Positions 1 through 9,138 of a stretch of 64,000 bases of DNA are shown here, piece by piece. The stretch spans positions 792,480 through 856,479 of the forward strand of contig NZ_CP036343.1 of assembly GCF_007746795.1 (NCBI RefSeq). The letters run 5' to 3'. Source of the stretch: Gimesia algae. GTDB lineage: Bacteria > Planctomycetota > Planctomycetia > Planctomycetales > Planctomycetaceae. The number at the start of each line of letters is the position of its first letter. Position 1 is the first letter of the stretch. Made by a program: the position numbers and the translations under genes. Under the pieces are notes generated by a model. It was not told the origin of the DNA. It made no database searches and saw only the letters and a list, made by a program, of their open reading frames with translations.

Positions 1-1338
1 GCGAACAGTCCTTCTGTCTCCCATCAGAATCCACTGGCACCCCAGGAGCCGATGTTTCCCCCCCGCGCCAAACGGATCATCTTTATCTTCATGCAAGGCG
101 GTCCCAGTCAGGTTGATACCTTCGACTATAAACCGCTGCTGGCCAGTAAGGATGGGGAAGAACTGGAGTTCAAGGATTCCCGCAAGATCGCCAAGACAGG
201 CGGCTATGGCAAAGAAAAGGTCATGCAGTCCCTCTGGAAATTCCGCCAGTACGGTGAAACCGGTCACTGGGTCTCCGATCTGTTTCCGGAAATCGGCAAA
301 CAGGTGGACGATCTGTGCTTCGTGCACAGCATGCACACCAACGGCGTAGCGCATGGTCCGAGTACACTGTTTCTGCATACGGGGACAACCAATCTGATTA
401 TGCCCTCGGTGGGTTCATGGGTCACTTACGGACTGGGAACCGAGAACGAGAACATTCCCGGTTTCATAACCATTTCTCCTTCTTCCTCGAACGGCGGCCC
501 CCGCAATTATTCAAACGCGTTTCTGCCTTCCCATTACCAGGGAACCGCACTGGGACGCGCTGCTCAACCGGCGAAAGAAGCCCGCTTTAATAATGTCAAA
601 AATCAACAGTGGTCACTCGCCAGGCAGCGTCAGCAGTTGAAGCTGCTGCAGTCACTCAACCAGAGCCAGTTGCAGTCCAACCAGGACGATGACGAGCTGG
701 CGGCAGTCGTTAGTTCTTTTGAACTGGCATTCCGAATGCAGCAGCATGCACCGGGTCTGACTGATCTGTCGGGAGAATCAAAGGCCACATTTGATCTGTA
801 TGGTATCGGACAGCCAGAAACCGATGATTTTGGACGCCAGTGCCTGTTGGCCCGTCGCATGGCAGAAGCCGGAACGCGCTACATCCAGGTGAATTACGCC
901 GACAATGGCAATACACCCCGCTGGGACCAGCACAGTAAAATCCAGAAACACGAAATTCATGCGAAAGCAAGCGACAAGCCAGTCGCCGGATTAATCCAGG
1001 ATATGAAGCAGCGTGGTCTGCTGGAAGACACACTGATCTGGTGGGGCGGGGAGTTCGGTCGTAATCCATTCAAGCAGGGTGTTGACGGCCGCGACCATAA
1101 CCCCAAAGGCTTCACACACTTCCTGTGTGGTGCGGGCGTCAAAGCTGGTTTCTCGTATGGCGCGACCGATGAATTTGGCCACGAAGCAGTCGAAAACAAG
1201 GTGCACATGCATGACATGCACGCCACGCTGCTGCATCTGCTGGGCATTGACCACGAGCGATTAACCTATCGCCACGCCGGCCGGGATTTCCGGCTGACCG
1301 ATGTGGAAGGCCGCGTTGTTTCAGAACTATTTTCCTGA
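1..1338 (+). CDS. DUF1501 family secreted protein (5' end outside window)
   Basis: The reading frame is open from base 1, so the gene starts upstream and its expected Tat signal is missing. An internal ATG at 52 is not the true start. The visible part shows the DUF1501 core: AKRIIFIFMQGGPSQVDTFD near the start, WWGGEFGRNPF, GRDHNPKGF, and the C-terminal HDMHATLLHLLGIDHERLTY ending in GRDFRLTDVEG. DUF1501 belongs to the alkaline-phosphatase/sulfatase-like fold. In planctomycetes it usually follows a PSCyt1/DUF1549/DUF1553 gene, so that partner probably lies just upstream. The substrate is unknown. Two full-length relatives lie at 31601-32992 and 49572-51020. Confidence 0.93.
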   Translation, partial: ANSPSVSHQNPLAPQEPMFPPRAKRIIFIFMQGGPSQVDTFDYKPLLASKDGEELEFKDSRKIAKTGGYGKEKVMQSLWKFRQYGETGHWVSDLFPEIGKQVDDLCFVHSMHTNGVAHGPSTLFLHTGTTNLIMPSVGSWVTYGLGTENENIPGFITISPSSSNGGPRNYSNAFLPSHYQGTALGRAAQPAKEARFNNVKNQQWSLARQRQQLKLLQSLNQSQLQSNQDDDELAAVVSSFELAFRMQQHAPGLTDLSGESKATFDLYGIGQPETDDFGRQCLLARRMAEAGTRYIQVNYADNGNTPRWDQHSKIQKHEIHAKASDKPVAGLIQDMKQRGLLEDTLIWWGGEFGRNPFKQGVDGRDHNPKGFTHFLCGAGVKAGFSYGATDEFGHEAVENKVHMHDMHATLLHLLGIDHERLTYRHAGRDFRLTDVEGRVVSELFS

Positions 1339-1505
1339 AGCAATTGCTGTCACTCTCAATGAAGATTCGATGAAATCAGCCACATCCGCAGTCCGTAGAC
1401 TTAATCTGTCATATCCCTGCGCGATATAACCAGACTGACAATCACCGTCAGGCTCCTGCCATTCTACAGTATTCATACTCGCTGTTTCACAGTCCAAGGC
1501 ACACC

Positions 1506-2861
1506 ATGTCCCACCACTCCTGTATCCTGTTTCTCACACTCATTCTGCTCGGCTTCACTTTGCCAGCTCAAAATATAACCTATGCTAAGGAACCGGGCGC
1601 ACAGATTTATCAGCCAACTCCCGTTCCAGACCGAATCATGCTGACATGGAAACAGGACCCCGCTCATACTCAATCAGTCACCTGGCGAACCGACACTTCC
1701 GTTACTAAATGTTATGGAGAAATCGCCGTCGCTGAAGCAGGGCCGGACTTTGTCAAAACAGCGCGTCAGCTCAAGGCGGAAACCAGTCAGTTGAAAACAG
1801 ATCTGGGGGACTGTCATTTTCATGCAATCACATTTACCGACCTCAAACCGGACACACTTTATGCCTACCGGGTCGGTGCTGATGACATCTGGAGTGAGTG
1901 GATGCAGTTTCGCACCTTGAGTGATCAAGACGACCCGATTACCTTTATCTACTTCGGCGATGCACAGAATCAGATCAAATCGCTCTGGTCACGCGTGATC
2001 CGACAGGCGGTACTCACCGCTCCCGAAGCCCGTTTTCTGCTGCATGCGGGAGATCTGGTTAATCGCGGTAATAAAGATGAAGAATGGGGGGGATGGAATT
2101 ATTCGGGAGGCTGGATTAACGGGATGCTGACTAATATGGCTATCCCGGGGAATCATGAGTATGACATCAACCGGGTGAACCCGACAGCTGCGGAAAAGAA
2201 GAGGGCTAAAAAACATCTGGCACGACGCTGGCGACAGCGGTTTGAATTTCCGGAGAACGGTCCTGGAGGTCTGGAAGAGACTGTTTATTATCTCGACTTC
2301 CAGGGAATACGCTTCATTGGCCTGAACTCGATGGACGACATTGAGGCACAGGCCAAATGGCTGGAAACCGTCCTCAAAGAAAACCCAAACCGCTGGACGA
2401 TCATCACACATCACCACCCCATTAATTCCGTCAGTGAAGGGCGGGACAACCCGGAACTTCGCAAGCACTGGCAGCCGCTCTATGACAAATATCAAGTCGA
2501 CCTGGTGCTGCAGGGGCACGACCACTCTTATGGTCGCACGGGATTAAAACTACAGCGCAACACCAAACGCAAGGCATCGCATCAATCGGCTGGAGGAACA
2601 GTCTATGCTGTCTCGGTGAGTGGACCCAAAATGTATGAGCTCAAGGCAAAGAATGAATTTTTAAGACGGGCGGCTGAAACCCAGCTCTACCAGGTGATAA
2701 CAGTTGAGCCGAAAGAAATTCGCTACCAGGCATTTACTGCAACAGGCACCCTGTACGATGCGTTTACGCTGCGAAAGAATTCTCGCGTGGGGGGGCCGAA
2801 TAAGCTGATCAATCAGATTCCCGATACGCCGGAACGGACAGGCTCTACGAAAAAAGATTGA
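1506..2861 (+). CDS. Purple acid phosphatase-like metallophosphoesterase, secreted
   Basis: 451 residues. A hydrophobic signal peptide covers about residues 5-27. A fibronectin-III-like N-terminal domain (about 40-138) has the typical VTWRT and LKPDTLYAYRVG patterns. The calcineurin-like metal site follows: GDAQ (151), GDLVNRG (182), GNHEYD (216), THHHP (301) and GHDHSYGR (337). This order matches purple acid phosphatases and related phosphodiesterases that hydrolyse phosphate esters outside the cytoplasm with a two-metal centre. The exact substrate cannot be told. It stands alone, with a strong terminator directly after it. Confidence 0.9.
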   Translation: MSHHSCILFLTLILLGFTLPAQNITYAKEPGAQIYQPTPVPDRIMLTWKQDPAHTQSVTWRTDTSVTKCYGEIAVAEAGPDFVKTARQLKAETSQLKTDLGDCHFHAITFTDLKPDTLYAYRVGADDIWSEWMQFRTLSDQDDPITFIYFGDAQNQIKSLWSRVIRQAVLTAPEARFLLHAGDLVNRGNKDEEWGGWNYSGGWINGMLTNMAIPGNHEYDINRVNPTAAEKKRAKKHLARRWRQRFEFPENGPGGLEETVYYLDFQGIRFIGLNSMDDIEAQAKWLETVLKENPNRWTIITHHHPINSVSEGRDNPELRKHWQPLYDKYQVDLVLQGHDHSYGRTGLKLQRNTKRKASHQSAGGTVYAVSVSGPKMYELKAKNEFLRRAAETQLYQVITVEPKEIRYQAFTATGTLYDAFTLRKNSRVGGPNKLINQIPDTPERTGSTKKD

Positions 2862-2870
2862 ATCAATAAA

Positions 2871-2899
2871 AAAACGCCCGGAAGAAATCCGGGCGTTTT
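2871..2899 (+). terminator. Rho-independent terminator of the phosphoesterase gene
   Basis: A perfect 11-bp stem (AAAACGCCCGG / CCGGGCGTTTT) with a 7-base loop begins 10 bases after the stop codon at 2861 and ends in TTTT. Confidence 0.9.
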
Positions 2900-2961
2900 G
2901 GCTTTTCAGTCCAGTAGTCGATACCTAATGAGTATCACATTTAACCATAGCGTCTCTCAAT

Positions 2962-3073
2962 CTAGTGCTTTGTCAAGCTACAAATTGAGGGTTGGGGGAC
3001 GTTGTTTACGTGCTCCGCTGTCGCACTCTCGTGATATCTATCAACCCAAGTTTTAAAAATGACACTCCACTAG
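2962..3073. repeat. MITE-like repeat, copy 1
   Basis: A 112-base element runs from CTAGTG to CACTAG, so its ends are 6-bp inverted repeats. A second copy lies in reverse orientation at 60261-60376. The two share long blocks, for example TTGAGGGTTGGGGG, TGTCGCACTCTCGT and ATATCTATCAAC. It carries no reading frame. It sits between two genes pointing towards each other. A short non-autonomous transposable element is the simplest reading; a conserved structured RNA is the alternative. Confidence 0.7.
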
Positions 3074-3124
3074 TATACTCGGTCCAAATGGCCCTGGAGA
3101 CGCTACAGTAAAACTGGACACAGT

Positions 3125-3325
3125 CTAGTCGACGACTTTCACGCCTGTCGCACAGGGACCTTTACGACCCTGACCGACTTCGTATTCGACCATCTGACCT
3201 TCCTGAAGTTCTTCGAGTGTCACACCCTGTACTTCAGAATAATGAAAAAACAGGTCGCCCCGTTCGCCTTCAATGAACCCGAATCCGCGATCTGAAACAA
3301 TTCTCTTAATCTTACCTTGTGGCAT
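3125..3325 (-). CDS. Cold-shock domain protein (CspA family)
   Basis: 66 residues starting MPQGKIKRIVSDRGFGFIEG. RNP-1 (RGFGFIE) and RNP-2 (DLFFHYS) are both present, which defines the single OB-fold cold-shock domain binding single-stranded RNA and DNA. The start chosen has GGAGAG about nine bases upstream. A longer frame to 3391 exists, but its extra residues do not belong to the family. A near-consensus promoter lies about 210 bases upstream, giving a long untranslated leader as in many cold-shock genes. Confidence 0.93.
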   Translation of the reverse strand: MPQGKIKRIVSDRGFGFIEGERGDLFFHYSEVQGVTLEELQEGQMVEYEVGQGRKGPCATGVKVVD

Positions 3326-3531
3326 TTCTGCTCTCCAACCAAATAAACCGGTGACACACGACAGCTCACATACAGAGCCCGCGATGGTCAAATAATGAAA
3401 GCAGATAAAGCTACAAAAATCGAAGCGGATACTTACGTAGTAGGCCAGCTACGCACAATGGAGCGGGAAGAGATGAACGACCCGAAGGAGGTTATTCTAC
3501 ACCTTGTCTCTGCTCGTCATACTATCATGAC
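3326..3531 (-). promoter_or_regulatory. Long 5' leader of the cold-shock gene
   Basis: About 200 bases separate the predicted transcription start from the cold-shock ATG, with no convincing gene on either strand. Long leaders in cspA-type mRNAs act as temperature-responsive structures; that role here is inference. The 3566-3777 stretch beyond the promoter holds no recognisable feature. Confidence 0.45.
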
Positions 3532-3537
3532 AGGTTC

Positions 3538-3565
3538 ATTATACTTGGTACTGTTTTTTTGTAAA
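3538..3565 (-). promoter_or_regulatory. Sigma70-type promoter of the cold-shock gene
   Basis: On the minus strand TTTACA, a 16-base spacer and a perfect TATAAT are visible. The only gene downstream is the cold-shock protein. Confidence 0.65.
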
Positions 3566-3777
3566 GTTCGACTAAACTGCTTTAGCCTATTTCTGACAGT
3601 CCCATAAGTACTGTCCAGAACCACCAGACAGGCATAAAAATGAGAAGATTTTCGCAGGGACCCCTATTTACCGAACTACTGGTTGATCCTGCTGGTCTAT
3701 TTGAAGTTGAAACATTTCCCCAGCAGAGGCCAGATGGCGAAATCCCGGCATGATTCTCTCTATCCTGTATTGATACA

Positions 3778-4026
3778 TCAGATGATTTTCTCCCAGAGTC
3801 CGATGTAAAATTCCACGATCGGCACCAACATCGGTACTTCAAACAGGGGCGTGTAAAACATACCGATATAATACATGGCAGGGGACGGCCCGACAGGACT
3901 GGCGGCAAACTGTCGACAAACCGCGATGACTGGTCCCACACTCAGCAGATAGAGTGCCAGCAGGATAGCGATACTGTAACCGCAGCGACGAATGATTTTC
4001 CTGGTGAGTTCATGACTGATTTTCAC
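3778..4026 (-). CDS. Small one-helix membrane protein, family copy 1
   Basis: 82 residues of unknown function. A basic N-terminus is followed by one transmembrane helix (about 15-38) containing YLLSVGPVIAV, then a soluble tail with MFYTPLFEVP and an aromatic end (FYIGLWEKII). It belongs to a four-member set in this window (4105-4353, 6962-7219, 10274-10531) sharing the pattern Y-x-x-S-x-G-P-V, then F-Y-x-P, then a Y/W-rich end. The conserved layout and repeated occurrence argue for a real gene. The function is unknown. Confidence 0.7.
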   Translation of the reverse strand: MKISHELTRKIIRRCGYSIAILLALYLLSVGPVIAVCRQFAASPVGPSPAMYYIGMFYTPLFEVPMLVPIVEFYIGLWEKII

Positions 4027-4104
4027 AGATCCTGACTCCTCAATAAAACAGAAACAGCGGAACTGGATTCGTGCAGGGAATGATTCTCCCGGGATTACCG
4101 AGTT

Positions 4105-4353
4105 TCATTTCCTGAAACGAATGAGCTCGTAATACTCAGTATAGAACCTTGCGAATAAATCGCTTCTGTCCAGTGTCCCAATCACAGGTGCGTAGAACAT
4201 TTCCAGCCGCGCATGATACACACGGGGCACTTGTCCGTATTGGTCTTCCAGAAAGACCAGTACCGGTCCGAAACTCATGACATAGATCACCAGTAAAATA
4301 ATCATCAATGAGCCGCATGATCGCAGTATTTTCAATTTCCCGTTCTCGGACAT
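4105..4353 (-). CDS. Small one-helix membrane protein, family copy 2
   Basis: 82 residues, directly upstream of copy 1 on the same strand with a 78-base gap, so the two may be co-transcribed. One helix (about 14-36) carries VIYVMSFGPVLV; the tail carries MFYAPVIG and ends FYTEYYELIRFRK. Same layout as its three relatives. The function is unknown. It may be a tandem duplicate that diverged in its tail. Confidence 0.7.
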   Translation of the reverse strand: MSENGKLKILRSCGSLMIILLVIYVMSFGPVLVFLEDQYGQVPRVYHARLEMFYAPVIGTLDRSDLFARFYTEYYELIRFRK

Positions 4354-4627
4354 GCAGGATTTCTCCAGACAAGAACAATCGAAACGTATCTGATTATTTT
4401 AGCGGTCCTGCTTCAGAAAGATATCACAATTCTCGATATTCAGCGACAACCTGCGACAACTGCTTTCCGTCATCATGCCGGTTTCCTTATCATATAAGAT
4501 CACAATGATTCTTTCTCATCGATCGAAGTCGTCTGGGATCATTCGACAAACCAGGAACCAGCTGCTACAGTTTCTATCAGGCAATTTGAGACTTTCCCAC
4601 ACATATTGCCCCTGCGGAATATTGAAT

Positions 4628-5425
4628 ATGGAACCATTAGTATTCAGTGAGGACCTGCTGACCCGTCAGCCTCCCCGGGGGATAGACGTCGATACGACGC
4701 TGGCCCACTTCGCCATCATCACCTGTCTGGTGGATCCTGAAGTCGCCCGCCTGCAGCTGCATCCCCGCTTTGAACTTGATCTCATTTACGTCGATGGCCA
4801 GGAATGGGCGCTGGTGTCTGTGGTGCCTTTCGTCGATCAGGACTTTCGCTTCGCCCACATCCCGTGGCTCAAGTGGCGGTTCGGGCAGACGAACTATCGA
4901 ATGTATGCGACAGATACTGAAACCGGCGAACACATTGCCTGGTTCTTTGGAACGTCGCTTGCTTCCTGGACTGTTTCTGTCCCGCGATTTTTCTGGAAAC
5001 TTCCCTGGCATCGCGCTCACATTGAATTCGATTGTGTCTTCGATAACACGTTACAACGTTACACGACCTATCGCATGCAGGCCACGAACAGTTGGGCCGA
5101 CGCGGAAGTAGAACTGACCGATACAGGCCAGCCGCCGACGCAGCTCACCGGCTTTGACGATCTGGAATCGGGTCTGGTACTGCTGACGCATCCACGGAAA
5201 GGCTTTTTTTATCGGCGGGATGGCCAGCTCGGCTCCTATTCCATCTGGCACGACCGTTTGCAGACGACCGTCGGCAGCGTGAAATCTGCCCGCTTCGATC
5301 TGCTCACAACACTGGGTCTGGCTGAACCGGGTGAGGCACTCCATGTACACAGCGTTCTGATGCAGCACCAGACCGACTTCACGATCTATCTGCCGCCGCA
5401 TCGTGTGAAATCAACGATGCGGTGA
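4628..5425 (+). CDS. DUF2071 (YqjF-like) family protein
   Basis: 265 residues from the ATG at 4628, where family similarity starts; the frame extends back to 4475 without adding recognisable sequence. The segments DLIYVDGQEWALVSVVPF, RFGQTNYRMYATD and the later WHDRLQTTVGSVKSARFDLL fit the DUF2071/YqjF family, which is structurally related to acetoacetate decarboxylase. No enzymatic activity is established for the family. It converges on dgt with only 50 bases between, and no strong terminator is seen there. Confidence 0.75.
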   Translation: MEPLVFSEDLLTRQPPRGIDVDTTLAHFAIITCLVDPEVARLQLHPRFELDLIYVDGQEWALVSVVPFVDQDFRFAHIPWLKWRFGQTNYRMYATDTETGEHIAWFFGTSLASWTVSVPRFFWKLPWHRAHIEFDCVFDNTLQRYTTYRMQATNSWADAEVELTDTGQPPTQLTGFDDLESGLVLLTHPRKGFFYRRDGQLGSYSIWHDRLQTTVGSVKSARFDLLTTLGLAEPGEALHVHSVLMQHQTDFTIYLPPHRVKSTMR

Positions 5426-5475
5426 ACTGGAACTGCTGACTCACAGCATCACACACAAGTATGTCTGCTCCGAAT

Positions 5476-6813
5476 TCAGAACTGATCAAATAATGACCCG
5501 GACTGGGGCAGAAACAGGCTGCTGTAGAGGCGACTGGCGTACAGGTCGGTCATCCCCGAGACATAGTCAGACAGGACCCGTTTCGAGTTAGATGTTTTAT
5601 AAAGCTCATACTCGTCCGGCTTCAACAGTCGTTCTGGATTTTCGAGCAGGGCCTCGAACAGTTTATCGACAATCATCTGGCCTTTGATTTCCAGAATCTG
5701 GTTCTGACGCTGACGGATCACATGTTTGAGCACGAATGTTTTGAGGATATCAAGAATGGCAGCCGAGTCGGCTTTGAGGCAGGCATTATAACGGATCAAC
5801 TCATGATTGCCCGATTGCAGATCCCGGATTTCGGTATCGCGAATCAGTCCGCCGACGACATTACTGATGCCGTGCTTTAATTGTTTATGGGAACCGGAAA
5901 ACAGTTTTTCCGTATAACGGGTGACGACATCCGCCAGGTAAGAGTCTTCAAACGACTGAATCTGCTCCATGACTTCGGCATCCCAGATCTTCTGCGACAC
6001 GAGTCCGAGTGCGATGGCATCTTCGAGGTCATGTACGCCATACGCGATATCGTCTGCCAGTTCCATGATCGATGTATCGAATGACTTGCGGACCGTTTTC
6101 GCATGGCCGCCTGGCTTTGTCTTGATCTCTGAGAGAATCGCTTTGTCACTGTCGGAGAAGGGCTGCAGAATCCATTCCAGGAGATCGGCGTCATCATCGT
6201 GAATGCATTTGGGGGGACGATAGAGCGAAAGCTTCGAGGGAGAATCGTCGCTGTGGTTCTGCAGTTTTTCATAATTGGCCACCTGCGAATGGGTGGCGGG
6301 ATATTTTAACAATCCCAGCAGGGTTCGTCTGGTGAGATCCAGGCCATGATGATCGGAAAATTCTCCCAGGCGGCAGACAATGCGCAGGGTCTGTCCGTTG
6401 CCTTCGAAGCCGCCATCTTTGTGCATGTGCTTATTCAGTGAATATTCACCGCCATGCCCATAAGGGGGGTGTCCCAGATCGTGCGCCAGACAGATCGCTT
6501 CGATCAGACTGCTGGAGGGGATCAGGTTCGAAAGCTGTTTCTGAGGCGACGAGAACCGCAGGTGCGAGGCAATACTGGCGCCGATCTGAGCCACTTCGAG
6601 GGAATGCGTAAGACGCGTGCGGTAGAAGTCACTGTCGCCCAGAGAAAAGACCTGCGTTTTGGACTGCAGGCGGCGAAACGCGGACGAATGAATAATCCGG
6701 GCTTTGTCGCGCAGGAACTGTGACTCAAAGTTTTCCGAGTCGGGATCGTTAAACGTTTTTCGCGGGTGGCCTTCTTCGTCCTCGCGTCTGCGTAATATCC
6801 AGTGATCTTCCAT
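5476..6813 (-). CDS. dgt: dGTP triphosphohydrolase-like HD protein
   Basis: 445 residues. This family cleaves dGTP or other dNTPs to the nucleoside and triphosphate, controlling nucleotide pools. The HD metal site is complete: H70 in RLTHSLEVAQIG, H111-D112 in AHDLGHPPYGHGGE and D254/D255 in ELADDIAYGVHDLEDA. The N-terminal SSAFRRLQSKTQVF is the family signature. Length fits the Dgt-like group. The start at 6813 has only a weak ribosome site. It is transcribed alone. Confidence 0.93.
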   Translation of the reverse strand: MEDHWILRRREDEEGHPRKTFNDPDSENFESQFLRDKARIIHSSAFRRLQSKTQVFSLGDSDFYRTRLTHSLEVAQIGASIASHLRFSSPQKQLSNLIPSSSLIEAICLAHDLGHPPYGHGGEYSLNKHMHKDGGFEGNGQTLRIVCRLGEFSDHHGLDLTRRTLLGLLKYPATHSQVANYEKLQNHSDDSPSKLSLYRPPKCIHDDDADLLEWILQPFSDSDKAILSEIKTKPGGHAKTVRKSFDTSIMELADDIAYGVHDLEDAIALGLVSQKIWDAEVMEQIQSFEDSYLADVVTRYTEKLFSGSHKQLKHGISNVVGGLIRDTEIRDLQSGNHELIRYNACLKADSAAILDILKTFVLKHVIRQRQNQILEIKGQMIVDKLFEALLENPERLLKPDEYELYKTSNSKRVLSDYVSGMTDLYASRLYSSLFLPQSGSLFDQF

Positions 6814-6961
6814 CGTAGCCCTGAAGCGGTTTTCCTGTGAATTTGTGGTCTTGTTATGTCAGCACGGTGCAGGATTATACACACATCCGGCGTAAATCAG
6901 AAGCATGGCCGGAACAGGGGGCCGATCACTGTTTTTTTTGGGGGAAGGGGAATCAGTGTAG

Positions 6962-7219
6962 TCAGATCAGCCTTAACCAGAGATCAACGTAAGACTGGAA
7001 CAGACTTCGATACGAGGCACTGCACTCGACGGGCCAGCTGAGCGGTGCGTAGAGAAAATTGACGAGCCGAATCTGATCGGGGGACATATAACCATCGGAA
7101 TAACTGAAAATGGCAATTACCGGTCCCACGCTGAGTACATAAATCACCACAAACAAACCCAACATACAACAAAGCGAGCGCAGAATGCTGATGACTTTCG
7201 TTTGGTGATGTGTGGACAT
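6962..7219 (-). CDS. Small one-helix membrane protein, family copy 3
   Basis: 85 residues. One helix (about 17-40) contains VIYVLSVGPVIAI, followed by FLYAPLSWPV and an aromatic end SYVDLWLRLI. It is a clear relative of 3778-4026, 4105-4353 and 10274-10531. It lies alone between dgt and an SMI1/KNR4 gene. No known domain. Confidence 0.72.
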   Translation of the reverse strand: MSTHHQTKVISILRSLCCMLGLFVVIYVLSVGPVIAIFSYSDGYMSPDQIRLVNFLYAPLSWPVECSASYRSLFQSYVDLWLRLI

Positions 7220-7345
7220 GTTCGGATTCCCTTTAGAGTTGCTGATCAGGCAGATAGTTTAACTAATTCTGAAAATCAGGTAAGAGTAATCTCTGCTTTC
7301 CGCGCAGGCAGAGAATGATTTCACTCATAGAACAGGCCACGAAGC

Positions 7346-7978
7346 TTACGAAACGAGCCTGCTCCAGAAGGGGATATTCCGATGCGCAGCGAAATATTGT
7401 GCTTCTGTAAATTCGGCATAACGTTCCCCCGCATACCAGCCTTCTTCGTGCTCACCGAACTCCTGCTCGATATAATCCCACAGATTCTGACCATAATAGA
7501 TGATGTCGGTCTGATGCACCGAAAAGATGGGATTACCGGCTTCGGAAGGAGTCGCGGGTATGTAGCGGTGACTATAGACGGGAATCAATGTGGGAGCCTG
7601 TGACACATACCGATGTGCTATATCAATCGCATCCTGGAGCTCATCTGGTTTTATTCCCCATTCGTCCAGCCAGAACGCATTCTGTTCGATATCAAAGACC
7701 ATCCCCTCCCAGGGCCCGTCGAATCGCTTTTGCAGATCACTTTGATTTCCTGCTCGCCAGTCGGGGAAGGGTTGTCGATTCCCTGCTGTCTTCAGGGAAA
7801 CCGGCAAAGCGATTTGCAGAAACGCCCGAAGATCGGGTGGAAAACAGAAACCAAACGTCGTTTCTATCTGTTCTACTTCCTGATCCGTCAGGCCCGGTCC
7901 GAAGTGAACGCCCCGGTTCTGCATCAACTCAACCGCTGCTCGGATTTCAGATTCAAACGGGCTACTCATCGGTTCCAT
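7346..7978 (-). CDS. SMI1/KNR4 (SUKH) family protein
   Basis: 210 residues. The N-terminal pattern LTDQEVEQIETTFGFCFPPD followed by LRAFLQ is the hallmark of the SMI1/KNR4 fold, and the family aromatic and acidic blocks follow. In bacteria SUKH proteins are often immunity proteins for nuclease toxins, but many are of unknown role and no toxin gene is seen nearby. Its start overlaps the end of the broken lipoprotein gene upstream (7962-8309), so the two were translationally coupled. A second ATG at 7969 is an alternative start. Confidence 0.85.
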   Translation of the reverse strand: MEPMSSPFESEIRAAVELMQNRGVHFGPGLTDQEVEQIETTFGFCFPPDLRAFLQIALPVSLKTAGNRQPFPDWRAGNQSDLQKRFDGPWEGMVFDIEQNAFWLDEWGIKPDELQDAIDIAHRYVSQAPTLIPVYSHRYIPATPSEAGNPIFSVHQTDIIYYGQNLWDYIEQEFGEHEEGWYAGERYAEFTEAQYFAAHRNIPFWSRLVS

Positions 7979-8309
7979 TTTCTTTTTCTTTCAACCGCCT
8001 GCTGATCTCATCCCGCATTTTCTGCTGGTCCTCTATGACTGCCTTTATGATTTTTGCCGCCTCGGTATCTTCATCTTTCAGCGCATCGACGGCCAATGCC
8101 AGCTGTTTCTGATCCGCAGTTAACAGATCCAGGACCTTTTGATCGCGCTCTGAAATGACCTTTGTGATATTTTCGATCTATTCCTCTAAGACAGTTGTCT
8201 GATATTCCAGCGATTCGAGTTGCGCTTTGATGCCTGGCTCAGAACGGCAGGAGACAGCACCTGGTAGGAGCAGGGCCATTAAAAACAGGATTGCATATTG
8301 TGTTTTCAT
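7962..8309 (-). pseudogene. Small lipoprotein/coiled-coil gene interrupted by an amber codon
   Basis: From ATG 8309 the frame encodes MKTQYAILFLMALLLPGAVS followed by Cys, a lipobox-like signal, then a charged helical stretch. After 43 residues there is a TAG at 8180-8178. The same frame then continues for about 70 more residues rich in K, E, Q, D and R (for example ISERDQKVLDLLTADQKQLA and DEISRRLKEKENG) to a TAG at 7962. Composition and helical pattern match on both sides, so one substitution (a CAG-to-TAG change would do) most likely broke one gene of about 115 codons. Its end overlaps the SMI1/KNR4 start. Confidence 0.7.
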
Positions 8310-8422
8310 TTTCCCTTCCCTGATGTTTTGTTCGTTATTTGTGTACGTATTACTACACAATCCAGTCAATCAAATCCGACACAGCTCTCGATCCCGTCGT
8401 AGGCATTTTAACCTGATTATTT

Positions 8423-9097
8423 TTACGCCGGCTGGACTTTAATGTCGCAGTTAGATTCAGGAAAGCACAGGAGTAATAACGTGAATGCAGGCATACATAT
8501 CAAGAACAGAAAAAAGAGCACTAATGATACATCGGCTCCGAGAAATCCGAGAAAGGAACTATGATTCCTGTACTTTGCAGGAGCGGGATAGCGTTGCTTG
8601 ACGAAGTTTGTCGACTCGTAAGCAATGCCGAGGTCGGCAATGGAGTGAAAGGGTTTGACAATCTCTTCGAAAGGCCGGACTTCTGAACTGGGTGACTGAA
8701 GAAAAGCCAGCAGAATGGATGCGAGCCCTATCGGGATAAAGTACAGGAATAAATGAAATGTGAAACCGGTTAACAGTGCGATGACTAGACAGATAACTAA
8801 CAGCACCTCGGCGACAGGCTGTGTCCAGAGTCGGTAAGGGGAAGCTTTCCAAAGAACTGTTGAATTGGACTCCAGCAGCAGAAGCAGGCGTTGAATATAA
8901 TCCCACTTCTGTTTTGTGAGGGCGTTCGCATCGTTCTCCAGTTGAAGCGGGAGTTCCTCAGCAACAAAATAAAGTGCTGGGTCATCTGACTTGTAATTTT
9001 CATACTCACACTTTTCGAAATCAGAAGCATCCGCTTTTCCCTCCAGGTAGCGGCGTATCAGTGCCGCCAGCTGGTTGCGCCTTTCGCGATCGATCAT
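8423..9097 (-). CDS. Hypothetical membrane protein
   Basis: 224 residues, not recognised. The N-terminal 80 residues are soluble and helical (MIDRERRNQLAALIRRYLEG, then acidic). Two adjacent transmembrane helices follow (about 93-130: VAEVLLVICLVIALLTGF and LFLYFIPIGLASILLAFL), then a polar segment and a last helix (about 190-214). The N-terminal segment resembles the helical start of other planctomycete membrane proteins of unknown role. Confidence 0.7.
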   Translation of the reverse strand: MIDRERRNQLAALIRRYLEGKADASDFEKCEYENYKSDDPALYFVAEELPLQLENDANALTKQKWDYIQRLLLLLESNSTVLWKASPYRLWTQPVAEVLLVICLVIALLTGFTFHLFLYFIPIGLASILLAFLQSPSSEVRPFEEIVKPFHSIADLGIAYESTNFVKQRYPAPAKYRNHSSFLGFLGADVSLVLFFLFLICMPAFTLLLLCFPESNCDIKVQPA

Positions 9098-9138
9098 CGT
9101 CTGTCTTCCCGTTATGAGAGGGGGCTCTAAAAAAGGAT

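Noticed and set aside
3395-3607. Plus-strand 70-codon frame opposite the cold-shock leader
   Set aside because: No ribosome site, no protein-like composition, and it overlaps the cold-shock promoter.
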